The notes below the pieces were generated by a model. The model was not told the origin of the DNA. It saw only the letters and a program-made list of their open reading frames with translations, and searched no databases. Positions 1 to 5,389 of a stretch of DNA of 7,158 nt are shown here, piece after piece. A program made the position numbers and the translations under genes. The number at the start of each line of letters is the position of its first letter. Positions within the stretch are counted from its first letter, which is position 1. The DNA comes from Spirochaeta sp. (GTDB taxonomy: Bacteria; Spirochaetota; Spirochaetia; DSM-2461), in NCBI GenBank assembly GCA_030635565.1, contig DAOVYP010000113.1, forward strand, positions 1 to 7,158, read 5' to 3'.

Positions 1-809
1 ATCTCTGCTACTCTTGACGGAACGGGTACAAGCCGGCGTTCCTTTGTCTTAGTAGGACCTAATCCCCCTCGGTCGGTGTAAGAGTACCAAACATCAACAT
101 GAGTCCCGTGCCATGTCTCAGACGTGATTCCTCTGATCTCACCTAACCGCATACCCGTCGCAGCGGCAAGGCAGTTGCAGACATAGTAGAGCGGGTTTGA
201 CCAGTTCTTCTCCTCTAAAAGGATAATAGCTTCCTCAAGAGTTAAAAGATCCCGGGCAAACTTGTCTACAGAGAAGGGTTCCACCCGATCCATTGGATTT
301 ACATGGATAATACCTCGCCGATAAGCTACTTTTAGCATAATCTGCATAACGCCCCGGATATTATTAATTGTCTTGTTCGCCAAATTCTTGTCCTTTAGCG
401 AGAACATCCACTGCTCAAGGGTATCAGGTGAGATTCCATCGATAGGAGTTCTTGAGAAGTAGGGAGTTATATGCCTGTCAAGTATCTCCCGATTACGAAT
501 AGCGGTGTCTTTCGCAATACCGGGCTTTTTCTCAGACGATCTAACAAGTTTTCTCTTGATATATGGGCATGAATCCCATATCCACCAGTCAGAGGCATAA
601 TTCCCGAAAAGGTTGCTCTTTGAAGGCAAGAGATTGCCTTCCTCTAATAGTTTCTGACAGAACGCATTCGCAGCGGTTTTTGACGTTTGCCCAGTTGATT
701 TGGGAGTAGTTCTCCGACCGAACTCATCATAAGTCCGGTAGTAATAAACAGTCTTACCGGAATCTAGCTTTCTGGGATATATGGTGAACTTCTGACGATA
801 TCTTGGCAT
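1..809 (-). CDS. Tyrosine recombinase / phage-type integrase, C-terminus beyond window
   Basis: The frame is open from ATG at 809-807 for 269 codons and runs off the left edge. The protein starts MPRYRQKFTIYPRKL. Residues 1-60 look like a short N-terminal arm-binding domain, and about 95-175 form a SAM-like core-binding domain (DRHITPYFSRTPIDGI, NKTINNIRGVMQIMLKVAYRRG, then NPMD). The catalytic domain begins near 188. ATGMRLGEI at 217-225 supplies the first catalytic Arg (R221), and TKTKERRLVPVP at 253-264 supplies the beta-hairpin Lys (probably K254). The HxxR box and the nucleophilic Tyr would lie outside the window. Family members cut and rejoin DNA at att sites through a 3'-phosphotyrosine intermediate. 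A TGA about 30 bases upstream in frame and the lack of other in-frame ATGs favour this start; no clear Shine-Dalgarno is seen. Its place directly downstream of ssrA suggests it drives integration at the tmRNA 3' end. Completeness cannot be judged here. Confidence 0.93.
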   Translation of the reverse strand, partial: MPRYRQKFTIYPRKLDSGKTVYYYRTYDEFGRRTTPKSTGQTSKTAANAFCQKLLEEGNLLPSKSNLFGNYASDWWIWDSCPYIKRKLVRSSEKKPGIAKDTAIRNREILDRHITPYFSRTPIDGISPDTLEQWMFSLKDKNLANKTINNIRGVMQIMLKVAYRRGIIHVNPMDRVEPFSVDKFARDLLTLEEAIILLEEKNWSNPLYYVCNCLAAATGMRLGEIRGITSETWHGTHVDVWYSYTDRGGLGPTKTKERRLVPVPSRVAE

Positions 810-816
810 ATCGTTA

Positions 817-837
817 TGGTCACATTCTGGTCACATT
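817..837. repeat. Tandem 10-bp direct repeat TGGTCACATT upstream of int
   Basis: TGGTCACATT occurs at 817-826 and again at 828-837, separated by one base, so the period is 11 bp and both copies face the same side of the helix. The repeat ends 7 bases before the integrase ATG. On the minus strand it directly follows a TTGACT hexamer (844-839). It could be an operator for int autoregulation or a pair of integrase arm-type sites. The repeat is seen directly; its role is inferred. Confidence 0.8.
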
Positions 838-846
838 GAGTCAAGT

Positions 847-881
847 GGAAAAATTAAACCCCTACGTTGTAGGGGTTTAAT
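847..881 (-). terminator. Rho-independent terminator of ssrA
   Basis: A perfect 13-bp inverted repeat (853-865 with 869-881) encloses a 3-base loop and contains the core CCCCTAC/GTAGGGG. On the minus strand it is followed by AATTTTTCC, giving a U-tract, while no T-run follows on the plus strand. It lies 3 bases beyond the last tmRNA nucleotide, so it should end tmRNA transcription and insulate int from it. Confidence 0.85.
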
Positions 882-883
882 AA

Positions 884-1255
884 TGGAGGTGGCGGGAATC
901 GAACCCGCGTCCGAAAGGTCAGGAACCGCACATCTACAGGTTTAGTCGGCCGGTTGGTTTTCGTGCACGGGGTAGGCGGTCGACGACCGTCCGTGCCTTA
1001 TCCCGATGAATGTCCCTGAACAGCCTCGGGCCGAAGCTCAGGTAAGTCCCGGTTTGTGTCGGAGCATCCGGTCCTCAGAACGGCGTACCGGAGATCCGTG
1101 GTTACGATTTACGCAGCCATGGCGAGAGCGCCGTCGAATTCGACAACGATCTCATCTTCTTTTTTGGCACTTGAAAGTGTGCGCTAGTTTTAGGAGTTGG
1201 CGCTCCACCTGCAGTACGACCCCCGTGGTCCTCCCGTCGAAACCAGGGCACCCCC
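884..1255 (-). ncRNA. ssrA: Transfer-messenger RNA (tmRNA, 10Sa RNA)
   Basis: tmRNA with SmpB rescues stalled ribosomes and tags the nascent protein for proteolysis. The 5' end at 1255 reads GGGGGTGCCCTGGTTTCGAC, the family hallmark. The 3' end contains the T-arm GCGGGTTCGATTCCCGC followed by CACCTCCA. The two ends form a 7-bp acceptor stem (GGGGGUG with CACCUCC, one G-U pair), with A884 as discriminator. No CCA is encoded: the next minus-strand bases are TTA, so the tail must be added by tRNA nucleotidyltransferase. A short PK1-like structure at 1206-1181 (GGAG/CTCC plus loop CGC with GCG) precedes the tag frame. The length of about 372 nt is normal for a one-piece tmRNA. smpB lies directly upstream on the same strand. 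Overlapping open frames on the plus strand are shadows. Confidence 0.97.
1109..1168 (-). other. tmRNA tag-peptide reading frame
   Basis: The proposed resume codon is GCC at 1168-1166 and the stop is TAA at 1111-1109. The tag reads AKKEDEIVVEFDGALAMAA, 19 residues, with a small hydrophobic ALAMAA end of the kind read by ClpXP-type proteases. The resume codon lies 12 nt after the PK1 stem, the same spacing as I recall for E. coli tmRNA, and has A at -4. The frame and its C-terminus are convincing. The exact first codon is less sure, because a UAG-GCGCA context just upstream resembles the usual resume site but leads into a frame that does not end in a degron. Confidence 0.75.
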
Positions 1256-1267
1256 GATTACATGTAA

Positions 1268-1296
1268 AAAATACTCCTCTATGTGGAGCCAGTCAA
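1268..1296 (-). promoter_or_regulatory. Promoter of ssrA
   Basis: On the minus strand TTGACT (1296-1291) is followed, after exactly 17 bases, by TATTTT (1273-1268). Transcription would start roughly 6 bases before the mature tmRNA 5' end at 1255. This fits a short leader removed by RNase P. It gives tmRNA a source independent of smpB read-through. Confidence 0.7.
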
Positions 1297-1370
1297 GATT
1301 GCCGGTAAGGGTTCAGCCCGATCAGCCCCCCCTCTTCCCAATTCTCTATTCTTAATTCTCCATTTCCTAC

Positions 1371-1850
1371 TCAACGTACCCGGTATTCCCGGTCCAGATC
1401 GCGCTGTAAGTCACGTTGTTTGATGGTGTCCCTTTTGTCGGCCAATCTTTTACCTCGGCAAAGTCCCACTTCCACTTTGACATACCCTTTGCTCAGGTAG
1501 AATTTCAAAGGGATCAGTGTGATGCCTTTTTCATTGACCCGTCGCTCGAGTTTGTGGATTTCTTTTTTATGAGCGAGAAGTCGTCTGGGGCGGTCACTTT
1601 CGTGATTGAAGACTCCGCCGTGGCTATAAGGGGTAATATGAAGGTTACGAAGCCAGAGCTCTCCTTCCCTTATATCAACAAAAGCGTCGGTAAAACTGAA
1701 ATGAGCCGATTTGATGGATTTCACCTCGGTCCCCTGAAGTTCAATTCCACATTCGAGGGAGTCTTCGATGGAATAGAGAAAGCGTGCTTTGCGGTTGTCT
1801 CCCAGTAAACCCGGTGTTCCGCCTTTTTTCTTTTTCTTTTTCGCACCCAT
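1371..1850 (-). CDS. smpB: SsrA-binding protein SmpB
   Basis: SmpB binds the tRNA-like domain of tmRNA and brings it into the A site of stalled ribosomes. The 159-residue product shows the full family pattern: NRKARF (19-24), GTEVKSIK (40-47), HITPYSHGGVFNHESDRPRRLL (71-92), HKKEIHKL, EKGITLIPLKFY and the C-terminal tail GLCRGKRLADKRDTIKQRD (129-147), which probes the empty mRNA channel. The usual length is 150-160. The N-terminus adds a lysine-rich stretch (MGAKKKKKKGG) before the conserved barrel; no other good start exists. There is no recognisable Shine-Dalgarno, and a promoter-like element ends only 10 bases before the ATG. It lies 71 bases downstream of the PEGA-protein gene and 115 bases upstream of ssrA, all on the same strand, so its RNA partner is its neighbour. 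Confidence 0.97.
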   Translation of the reverse strand: MGAKKKKKKGGTPGLLGDNRKARFLYSIEDSLECGIELQGTEVKSIKSAHFSFTDAFVDIREGELWLRNLHITPYSHGGVFNHESDRPRRLLAHKKEIHKLERRVNEKGITLIPLKFYLSKGYVKVEVGLCRGKRLADKRDTIKQRDLQRDLDREYRVR

Positions 1851-1860
1851 AACGGGCAGG

Positions 1861-1890
1861 ATATTGTCACGCCGGGGCGCCAGAGGTCAA
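1861..1890 (-). promoter_or_regulatory. Candidate promoter of smpB
   Basis: On the minus strand TTGACC (1890-1885) and CAATAT (1866-1861) are separated by 18 bases, with a TGA immediately before the -10 (TGACAATAT, an extended -10 form). Transcription would begin about 3-4 bases before the smpB ATG, giving an almost leaderless mRNA, in line with the missing Shine-Dalgarno. The -10 matches consensus at only three of six positions, so confidence is modest. Confidence 0.45.
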
Positions 1891-1926
1891 CTGACAAAGT
1901 CTAATATCCAGAGGACTCAGAAAGTG

Positions 1927-3555
1927 CTATTCAACAGATTCAAGAACAAGACGGAATCCTATTACGGGACTGGTGCGAAAGGCAGGAAGACCGCCGCGAA
2001 CTGCTGAGGGGAAGGCCAGGTTCTTATCTATATATGCTCCGCCCCGAACCGGACGTTCAGGAGATGCGAGGCTGTCATCAGGACTTTGATATGATGATGT
2101 GCCGTCATCCGGTCGGAAACGGTTCTCATTAAATCGATATGGATTCTGAGCCCATTCACGCACATTTCCGGCCATTCCCCTGATTCCAAGAGTACCGAGA
2201 TCCGCTGAATCGGCAGCTTTCATTCCAGAGGGAAGCTCAGCTGTGTTTTTCGGAATTTCACTCAGACGTGCCGCCACTTCCCACTCATCTTCGTAAGGAA
2301 GCCTGGCCCTCCTCCCGGTGGCCTTGAGGAAACGGTCTGTAAACCATTCGGCATAAGCGACGGCAGCGTACCAGGAGACTTCAGTCACCGGGTCACGTCC
2401 CGATCCGGGGGCCGGACCTGAGATACTCCAGGTAGACAGATATCCTTCATCTGCCAGGGTTTCGGCAACTAGTCCATCACGGTTTTCGAGGGACCAATCA
2501 GGATTCAAAGCCGTAAAGGCGGCGAATTCTTCATTGGTGACTTCTCCGGTTGATATGAGAAATGCCTCAACGAAGGCATTTACGGGAACAGCGCCGGAGC
2601 GGGGATGATACCCTTCGGCGACAACTTCCAGATCACCGATCGGGGCTGTCATCTCGGGAATTGAGACAAAAGATGAGTTGCCGTAAATTTTCACTGGAAA
2701 AACCTGCGCCGTTACGGCATCGGCATAGATGCCTTTTGCCTCTGAAATCAGGATCGCCATCCCGGTAGAATCTTCAATCCCGATATTCTGCAGGCCGATG
2801 ACATTCAGCCGTTCTTCACTCACAATTTCCAGAATGGCTGTGTATTGATCGGGCTGGGCCGATGAGGTAAGTGCAATATCATTGAGGAACGCCGTTATAT
2901 TACCGGCTCCGGCCGGTGCTCCGGCCGATTTGAGCATGAATTGCGCCCGAAGAATATCGGCGAGATGACGTTCGTCGATTGCCAAAGGAAGTACTGTCGC
3001 GAGCAGATCCCGCCCCGGATCATATCCTCCCTGAAGAACATCCCTGGCTGTCAGTGTCAGGACAGGCGGAATGGCATACCGCTTCCGTTCAGGTCCGGTA
3101 GCCGCCCAGGCGGCGAATTCAACGGCCCCATGGGCCAGATAATCAAAACCTTCAATGGGATGAAGAAATACCGTCATTTTGTCTTTCAGAGGCAGCAGCC
3201 GGGATGCAAATATTCGGCCGCGAACTTCAATAATTCGGTAGTCCGGTTCGAAACCCGTTCTTTGAACGGTCAGTTCCCTTGATCCCTGTGTGACAAAAAT
3301 CTCCTCACCGGTGGAACCGAGTCTGATGCCGTCGACGATAACAGAGGCATCGGATGGAAGACTTTCAACGGTCAGAAACGTGCCGTTTTTTCTCATACCC
3401 GGAAGAATCAGGAACAGAAAAAAGACAGCTATTATGATAAGTCCCCATACCAGCGGGACATAAGTCCGCGGCTTAATGCCGAAAACAGGCTTGAGCCTGA
3501 CGACTATACTTTCAAGAGGAGCCGATTCTTTTGTTTTTTTCTTTTTGGCGGACAT
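1927..3555 (-). CDS. Membrane-anchored PEGA-domain protein with C-terminal SUMF/FGE-like domain
   Basis: The 542-residue protein has a lysine-rich cytoplasmic start (MSAKKKKTKES), one membrane segment at about 35-53 (VWGLIIIAVFFLFLILPGM), and a PEGA-type beta domain at about 60-112 (LTVESLPSDASVIVDGIRLG, then GSRELTVQRTGFEP). A middle region at about 115-330 is unrecognised. A formylglycine-generating-enzyme/sulfatase-modifying-factor fold spans about 332-540: ISTGEVTNEEFAAF, DPVTEVSWYAAVAYAEWF, RLPYEDEWEVAAR, GMAGNVREWAQNPY, RPVRGGAYID and GFRLVLE. I see no cysteine anywhere, so the catalytic pair of true formylglycine-generating enzymes is absent. The domain is more likely structural or ligand-binding. 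The bulk should face the periplasm. PEGA domains are associated with cell-surface or envelope proteins. It is first in the minus-strand run before smpB; its exact role is unknown. Confidence 0.85.
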   Translation of the reverse strand: MSAKKKKTKESAPLESIVVRLKPVFGIKPRTYVPLVWGLIIIAVFFLFLILPGMRKNGTFLTVESLPSDASVIVDGIRLGSTGEEIFVTQGSRELTVQRTGFEPDYRIIEVRGRIFASRLLPLKDKMTVFLHPIEGFDYLAHGAVEFAAWAATGPERKRYAIPPVLTLTARDVLQGGYDPGRDLLATVLPLAIDERHLADILRAQFMLKSAGAPAGAGNITAFLNDIALTSSAQPDQYTAILEIVSEERLNVIGLQNIGIEDSTGMAILISEAKGIYADAVTAQVFPVKIYGNSSFVSIPEMTAPIGDLEVVAEGYHPRSGAVPVNAFVEAFLISTGEVTNEEFAAFTALNPDWSLENRDGLVAETLADEGYLSTWSISGPAPGSGRDPVTEVSWYAAVAYAEWFTDRFLKATGRRARLPYEDEWEVAARLSEIPKNTAELPSGMKAADSADLGTLGIRGMAGNVREWAQNPYRFNENRFRPDDGTSSYQSPDDSLASPERPVRGGAYIDKNLAFPSAVRGGLPAFRTSPVIGFRLVLESVE

Positions 3556-3562
3556 GATAAGG

Positions 3563-3592
3563 ATTATAGGTTCGGTTGAAAACTGTGGTCAA
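3563..3592 (-). promoter_or_regulatory. Promoter of the PEGA/SUMF-like gene, probably leaderless
   Basis: On the minus strand TTGACC (3592-3587), an 18-base spacer and a perfect TATAAT (3568-3563) stand upstream of the ATG at 3555-3553. Only 7 bases lie between the -10 and the ATG, so the predicted start falls at or within one base of the start codon. No Shine-Dalgarno is present. It occupies the divergent gap to the signal peptidase gene at 3615. Confidence 0.65.
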
Positions 3593-3609
3593 TAATGCTT
3601 CCCGTTGAT

Positions 3610-3613
3610 AGGA
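3610..3613 (+). promoter_or_regulatory. Short Shine-Dalgarno AGGA that may pick a GTG start for the first signal peptidase
   Basis: AGGA at 3610-3613 is one base from the ATG at 3615 but 7 bases from an in-frame GTG at 3621. The spacing favours GTG as the true start, shortening the protein by two residues. The rest of the gap shows no clear plus-strand promoter pair. Confidence 0.4.
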
Positions 3614-3614
3614 T

Positions 3615-4658
3615 ATGGTCGTGAAAGCAGAAATACACCCCGATTTCCTCGATCGTCTTCAGATCTGGACGGAAACACTCCTGACCCGCAGAGCCAGGAA
3701 ACTGGAAAAGAAGAAACGCAGACAGAAACGGCGCGGCACGGTGATGGAATGGGTAGACGCCTTTCTGTGGGCCGTCATGGTAGTCCTGCTGCTGAATCAA
3801 TATCTTCTCCAGGCTTATCAGATCCCATCCGGATCCATGCGCCATACCCTGATTGGCGGGATCGATCCTTACAGCGGACGAATGAGCACCAGCGACCGTA
3901 TATTTGTCGATAAAATTACATTCGGACCGGAACTGCTTCCCGGAGTCGGAAAACTTCCCGGTTTCAGAGATTCGCGGCGGGGTGAGGTTATAATTTTCGA
4001 GAATCCTGAGTATGAAAGTCCCTCCCTTGTGCATGAGATTGCCCAAAGGGTTCTCTACATGGTGACCCTATCTCTTGTCGATCTCAATCGGATCATTGGA
4101 GGAGAGACAGCTCACCAGTTTCTGATCAAACGACAAGTCGCCGAAGACGGAGACCGAATCCTGTTCCGACGGGGAGAACTTTACTTCCAGCCAAGGGGTG
4201 AATCCGCTTTGATCCACGAGGATGGATTCAAGGTGTTCACCGCGCAGGAATATGGAAATCACCTTCTCCTCGATTCCGGTTACTATGACAAACTGGCTGC
4301 GACGGTAAAAGCCATTCATCTTGAACGTGCGGGTCTCGCAGTTGATCGTGAATTGGCTGACCAGGCTGCAGTCAACTGGGTTTCATCCCTGAAAAAAACG
4401 GTGGTGGATCAATATGAAATGGAAAGGCTGGAAGCCGGTATTTACAGGACTCTGTATCCGCATAACGAAATTGCCGCATTTGCAGACGCAGTATATGAAA
4501 TGGGCATATATGTTCCTGAAGACTGGCTGCTCCCTTTGGGTGACAACAGGAGTGATTCTCTGGACGGTCGATATTTCGGCCCGATTCCCTCTGATAAAAT
4601 TCTCGGACGGGCCCTTTTCAAGTATTGGCCGATGGGGCGTATCGGCGGAATAAGGTGA
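3615..4658 (+). CDS. lepB: Type I signal peptidase (LepB-like), paralogue 1 with long insertion
   Basis: Signal peptidase I cleaves signal peptides from exported proteins at the outer face of the inner membrane. The protein (347 residues from the ATG) has a basic N-terminus, one membrane segment at about 46-65 (WVDAFLWAVMVVLLLNQYLL), and box B IPSGSMRHTL with catalytic Ser74. RRGEVIIFENP follows at 121-131. The box D segment LIKRQVAEDGD (170-180) carries the general-base Lys172, and box E is LGDNRSDSLDGRYFG (308-322). All catalytic landmarks are present, so it should be active. Unusual is a segment of about 100 residues (195-300) between boxes D and E, rich in charged residues, probably a family- or lineage-specific lid. 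An in-frame GTG at 3621 is an equally good start. The stop overlaps the start of a second signal peptidase by four bases (GTGA), so the two are co-translated. Confidence 0.94.
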   Translation: MVVKAEIHPDFLDRLQIWTETLLTRRARKLEKKKRRQKRRGTVMEWVDAFLWAVMVVLLLNQYLLQAYQIPSGSMRHTLIGGIDPYSGRMSTSDRIFVDKITFGPELLPGVGKLPGFRDSRRGEVIIFENPEYESPSLVHEIAQRVLYMVTLSLVDLNRIIGGETAHQFLIKRQVAEDGDRILFRRGELYFQPRGESALIHEDGFKVFTAQEYGNHLLLDSGYYDKLAATVKAIHLERAGLAVDRELADQAAVNWVSSLKKTVVDQYEMERLEAGIYRTLYPHNEIAAFADAVYEMGIYVPEDWLLPLGDNRSDSLDGRYFGPIPSDKILGRALFKYWPMGRIGGIR

Positions 4659-5389
4659 TTCCCACTTCCCGCTCCCGGCTGTCATATAAAGATCGTCGAA
4701 GTCATCAAAAACAGAGATTCCGTTTTGTCGGCGTCGTCCTTCTGGTTCTGGTATTTTACCTGCTTTTCTCAACTGTTGTGGCGGAGCCCTGGATGCTTGA
4801 TACCGATTCGATGAAGCCTGGATATCAGGCAGGTTCCAGGGTTCTTGTACATCCGTATTGGTTCAGGAACAGCAAAGGCGACTTGAGGCGGCCTCCTCGT
4901 CGCGGCGATCTGATAACTCTGATGCCTCCATATATCAAAGATGAAGCCTGGTATTTTAAAATTGTCAATCCTGTCCTCCGGCTTTTTACTTTTCAGAAAG
5001 TGAATCTCGGGCATGGTATCAGGGAGGATTGGGAAAACGACCGGATGTTCAAGCGCGTCATCGCCGTACCCGGTGATACGATTCGTCTTGAAGGTTCCAT
5101 AGCCTATGTCAAGGGAGCCGGCGAAGATTTTTTCATCAGTGAGTTCGAGATGAGTGGTATCGGTTACGACCTTCAAATCTCCGAATTACCTGATGGGTGG
5201 ACACCTGACATGCCGCTTTCCGGAACTATGGAAGCCGTTCTACTGGGGGACGGCGAGTATTTTGTTCTCGGTGACAATCGTTCCTCTTCAAATGATTCCA
5301 GATACTGGGGACCGGTTTCCGCAGAATATCTCCGGGGAAGGGTCTTTTTCTCATATTGGCCTTTACGTTCATTTGGCAAACCTCACTGA
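4655..5389 (+). CDS. Type I signal peptidase (LepB-like), paralogue 2
   Basis: I place the start at GTG 4655, which overlaps the previous stop as GTGA and has GGA five bases upstream. A TTG at 4625 would extend it by 10 residues into the upstream gene. From the GTG the product has 244 residues: a basic N-terminus, one membrane segment at about 24-42 (FVGVVLLVLVFYLLFSTVV), the serine box MLDTDSMKPGYQAG with Ser52, PRRGDLITLMPP (81-92), the lysine box MFKRVIAVPGD (131-141) with Lys133, and LGDNRSSSNDSRYWGPV (205-221). The Ser and Lys of the dyad are both present. The serine box reads DTDSM instead of the common PSGSM, which may alter substrate choice. It is clearly a diverged paralogue of the upstream gene, without that gene's long insertion. 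It overlaps hemW downstream by about 17 bases. Confidence 0.92.
   Translation: MIPTSRSRLSYKDRRSHQKQRFRFVGVVLLVLVFYLLFSTVVAEPWMLDTDSMKPGYQAGSRVLVHPYWFRNSKGDLRRPPRRGDLITLMPPYIKDEAWYFKIVNPVLRLFTFQKVNLGHGIREDWENDRMFKRVIAVPGDTIRLEGSIAYVKGAGEDFFISEFEMSGIGYDLQISELPDGWTPDMPLSGTMEAVLLGDGEYFVLGDNRSSSNDSRYWGPVSAEYLRGRVFFSYWPLRSFGKPH

Larger units (their letters stand above)
1..883. mobile_element. Probable int-bearing end of an element integrated at ssrA
   Basis: A tyrosine recombinase gene sits immediately beyond the 3' end of tmRNA, on the same strand, with only a terminator and a short control region between. The 3' ends of ssrA and tRNA genes are well-known targets for integrases of prophages and genomic islands, and int usually lies next to the att junction. 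The int coding stretch looks more AT-rich than the housekeeping genes to the right, by eye. The far junction and the duplicated att core are outside the window, so the boundary near 883/884 is inferred. Confidence 0.6.

Noticed and set aside
1105..1184. Alternative tmRNA tag frame starting GCACAC after UAGC
   Set aside because: The context resembles a usual resume site, but the frame gives a basic peptide ending WLRKS, not a protease-recognised hydrophobic tail.
1006..1308. 100-codon open frame on the plus strand
   Set aside because: It lies almost wholly antisense to the tmRNA gene and its promoter; composition is arginine-rich noise with no domain.
1416..2007. Plus-strand open frames over smpB and the PEGA gene
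   Set aside because: They mirror well-supported genes on the minus strand and have no recognisable motif.
3569..3614. Plus-strand promoter for the signal peptidase cluster
   Set aside because: TTGAAA (3576-3581) and AATAAT (3591-3596) are present but only 9 bases apart; no correctly spaced pair was found.
3564..4046. 160-codon minus-strand open frame
   Set aside because: It is antisense to the signal peptidase box B region, whose catalytic motifs are clear, and has no domain of its own.
4625..4654. TTG start for the second signal peptidase
   Set aside because: It would overlap the upstream gene by 34 bases; GTG at 4655 gives the usual 4-base coupling overlap and a better-spaced GGA.
5154..5372. 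Upstream extension of hemW by 73 codons
   Set aside because: This part overlaps the GDN box of the second signal peptidase in another frame; HemW proteins start just before SLYIHIPFC.
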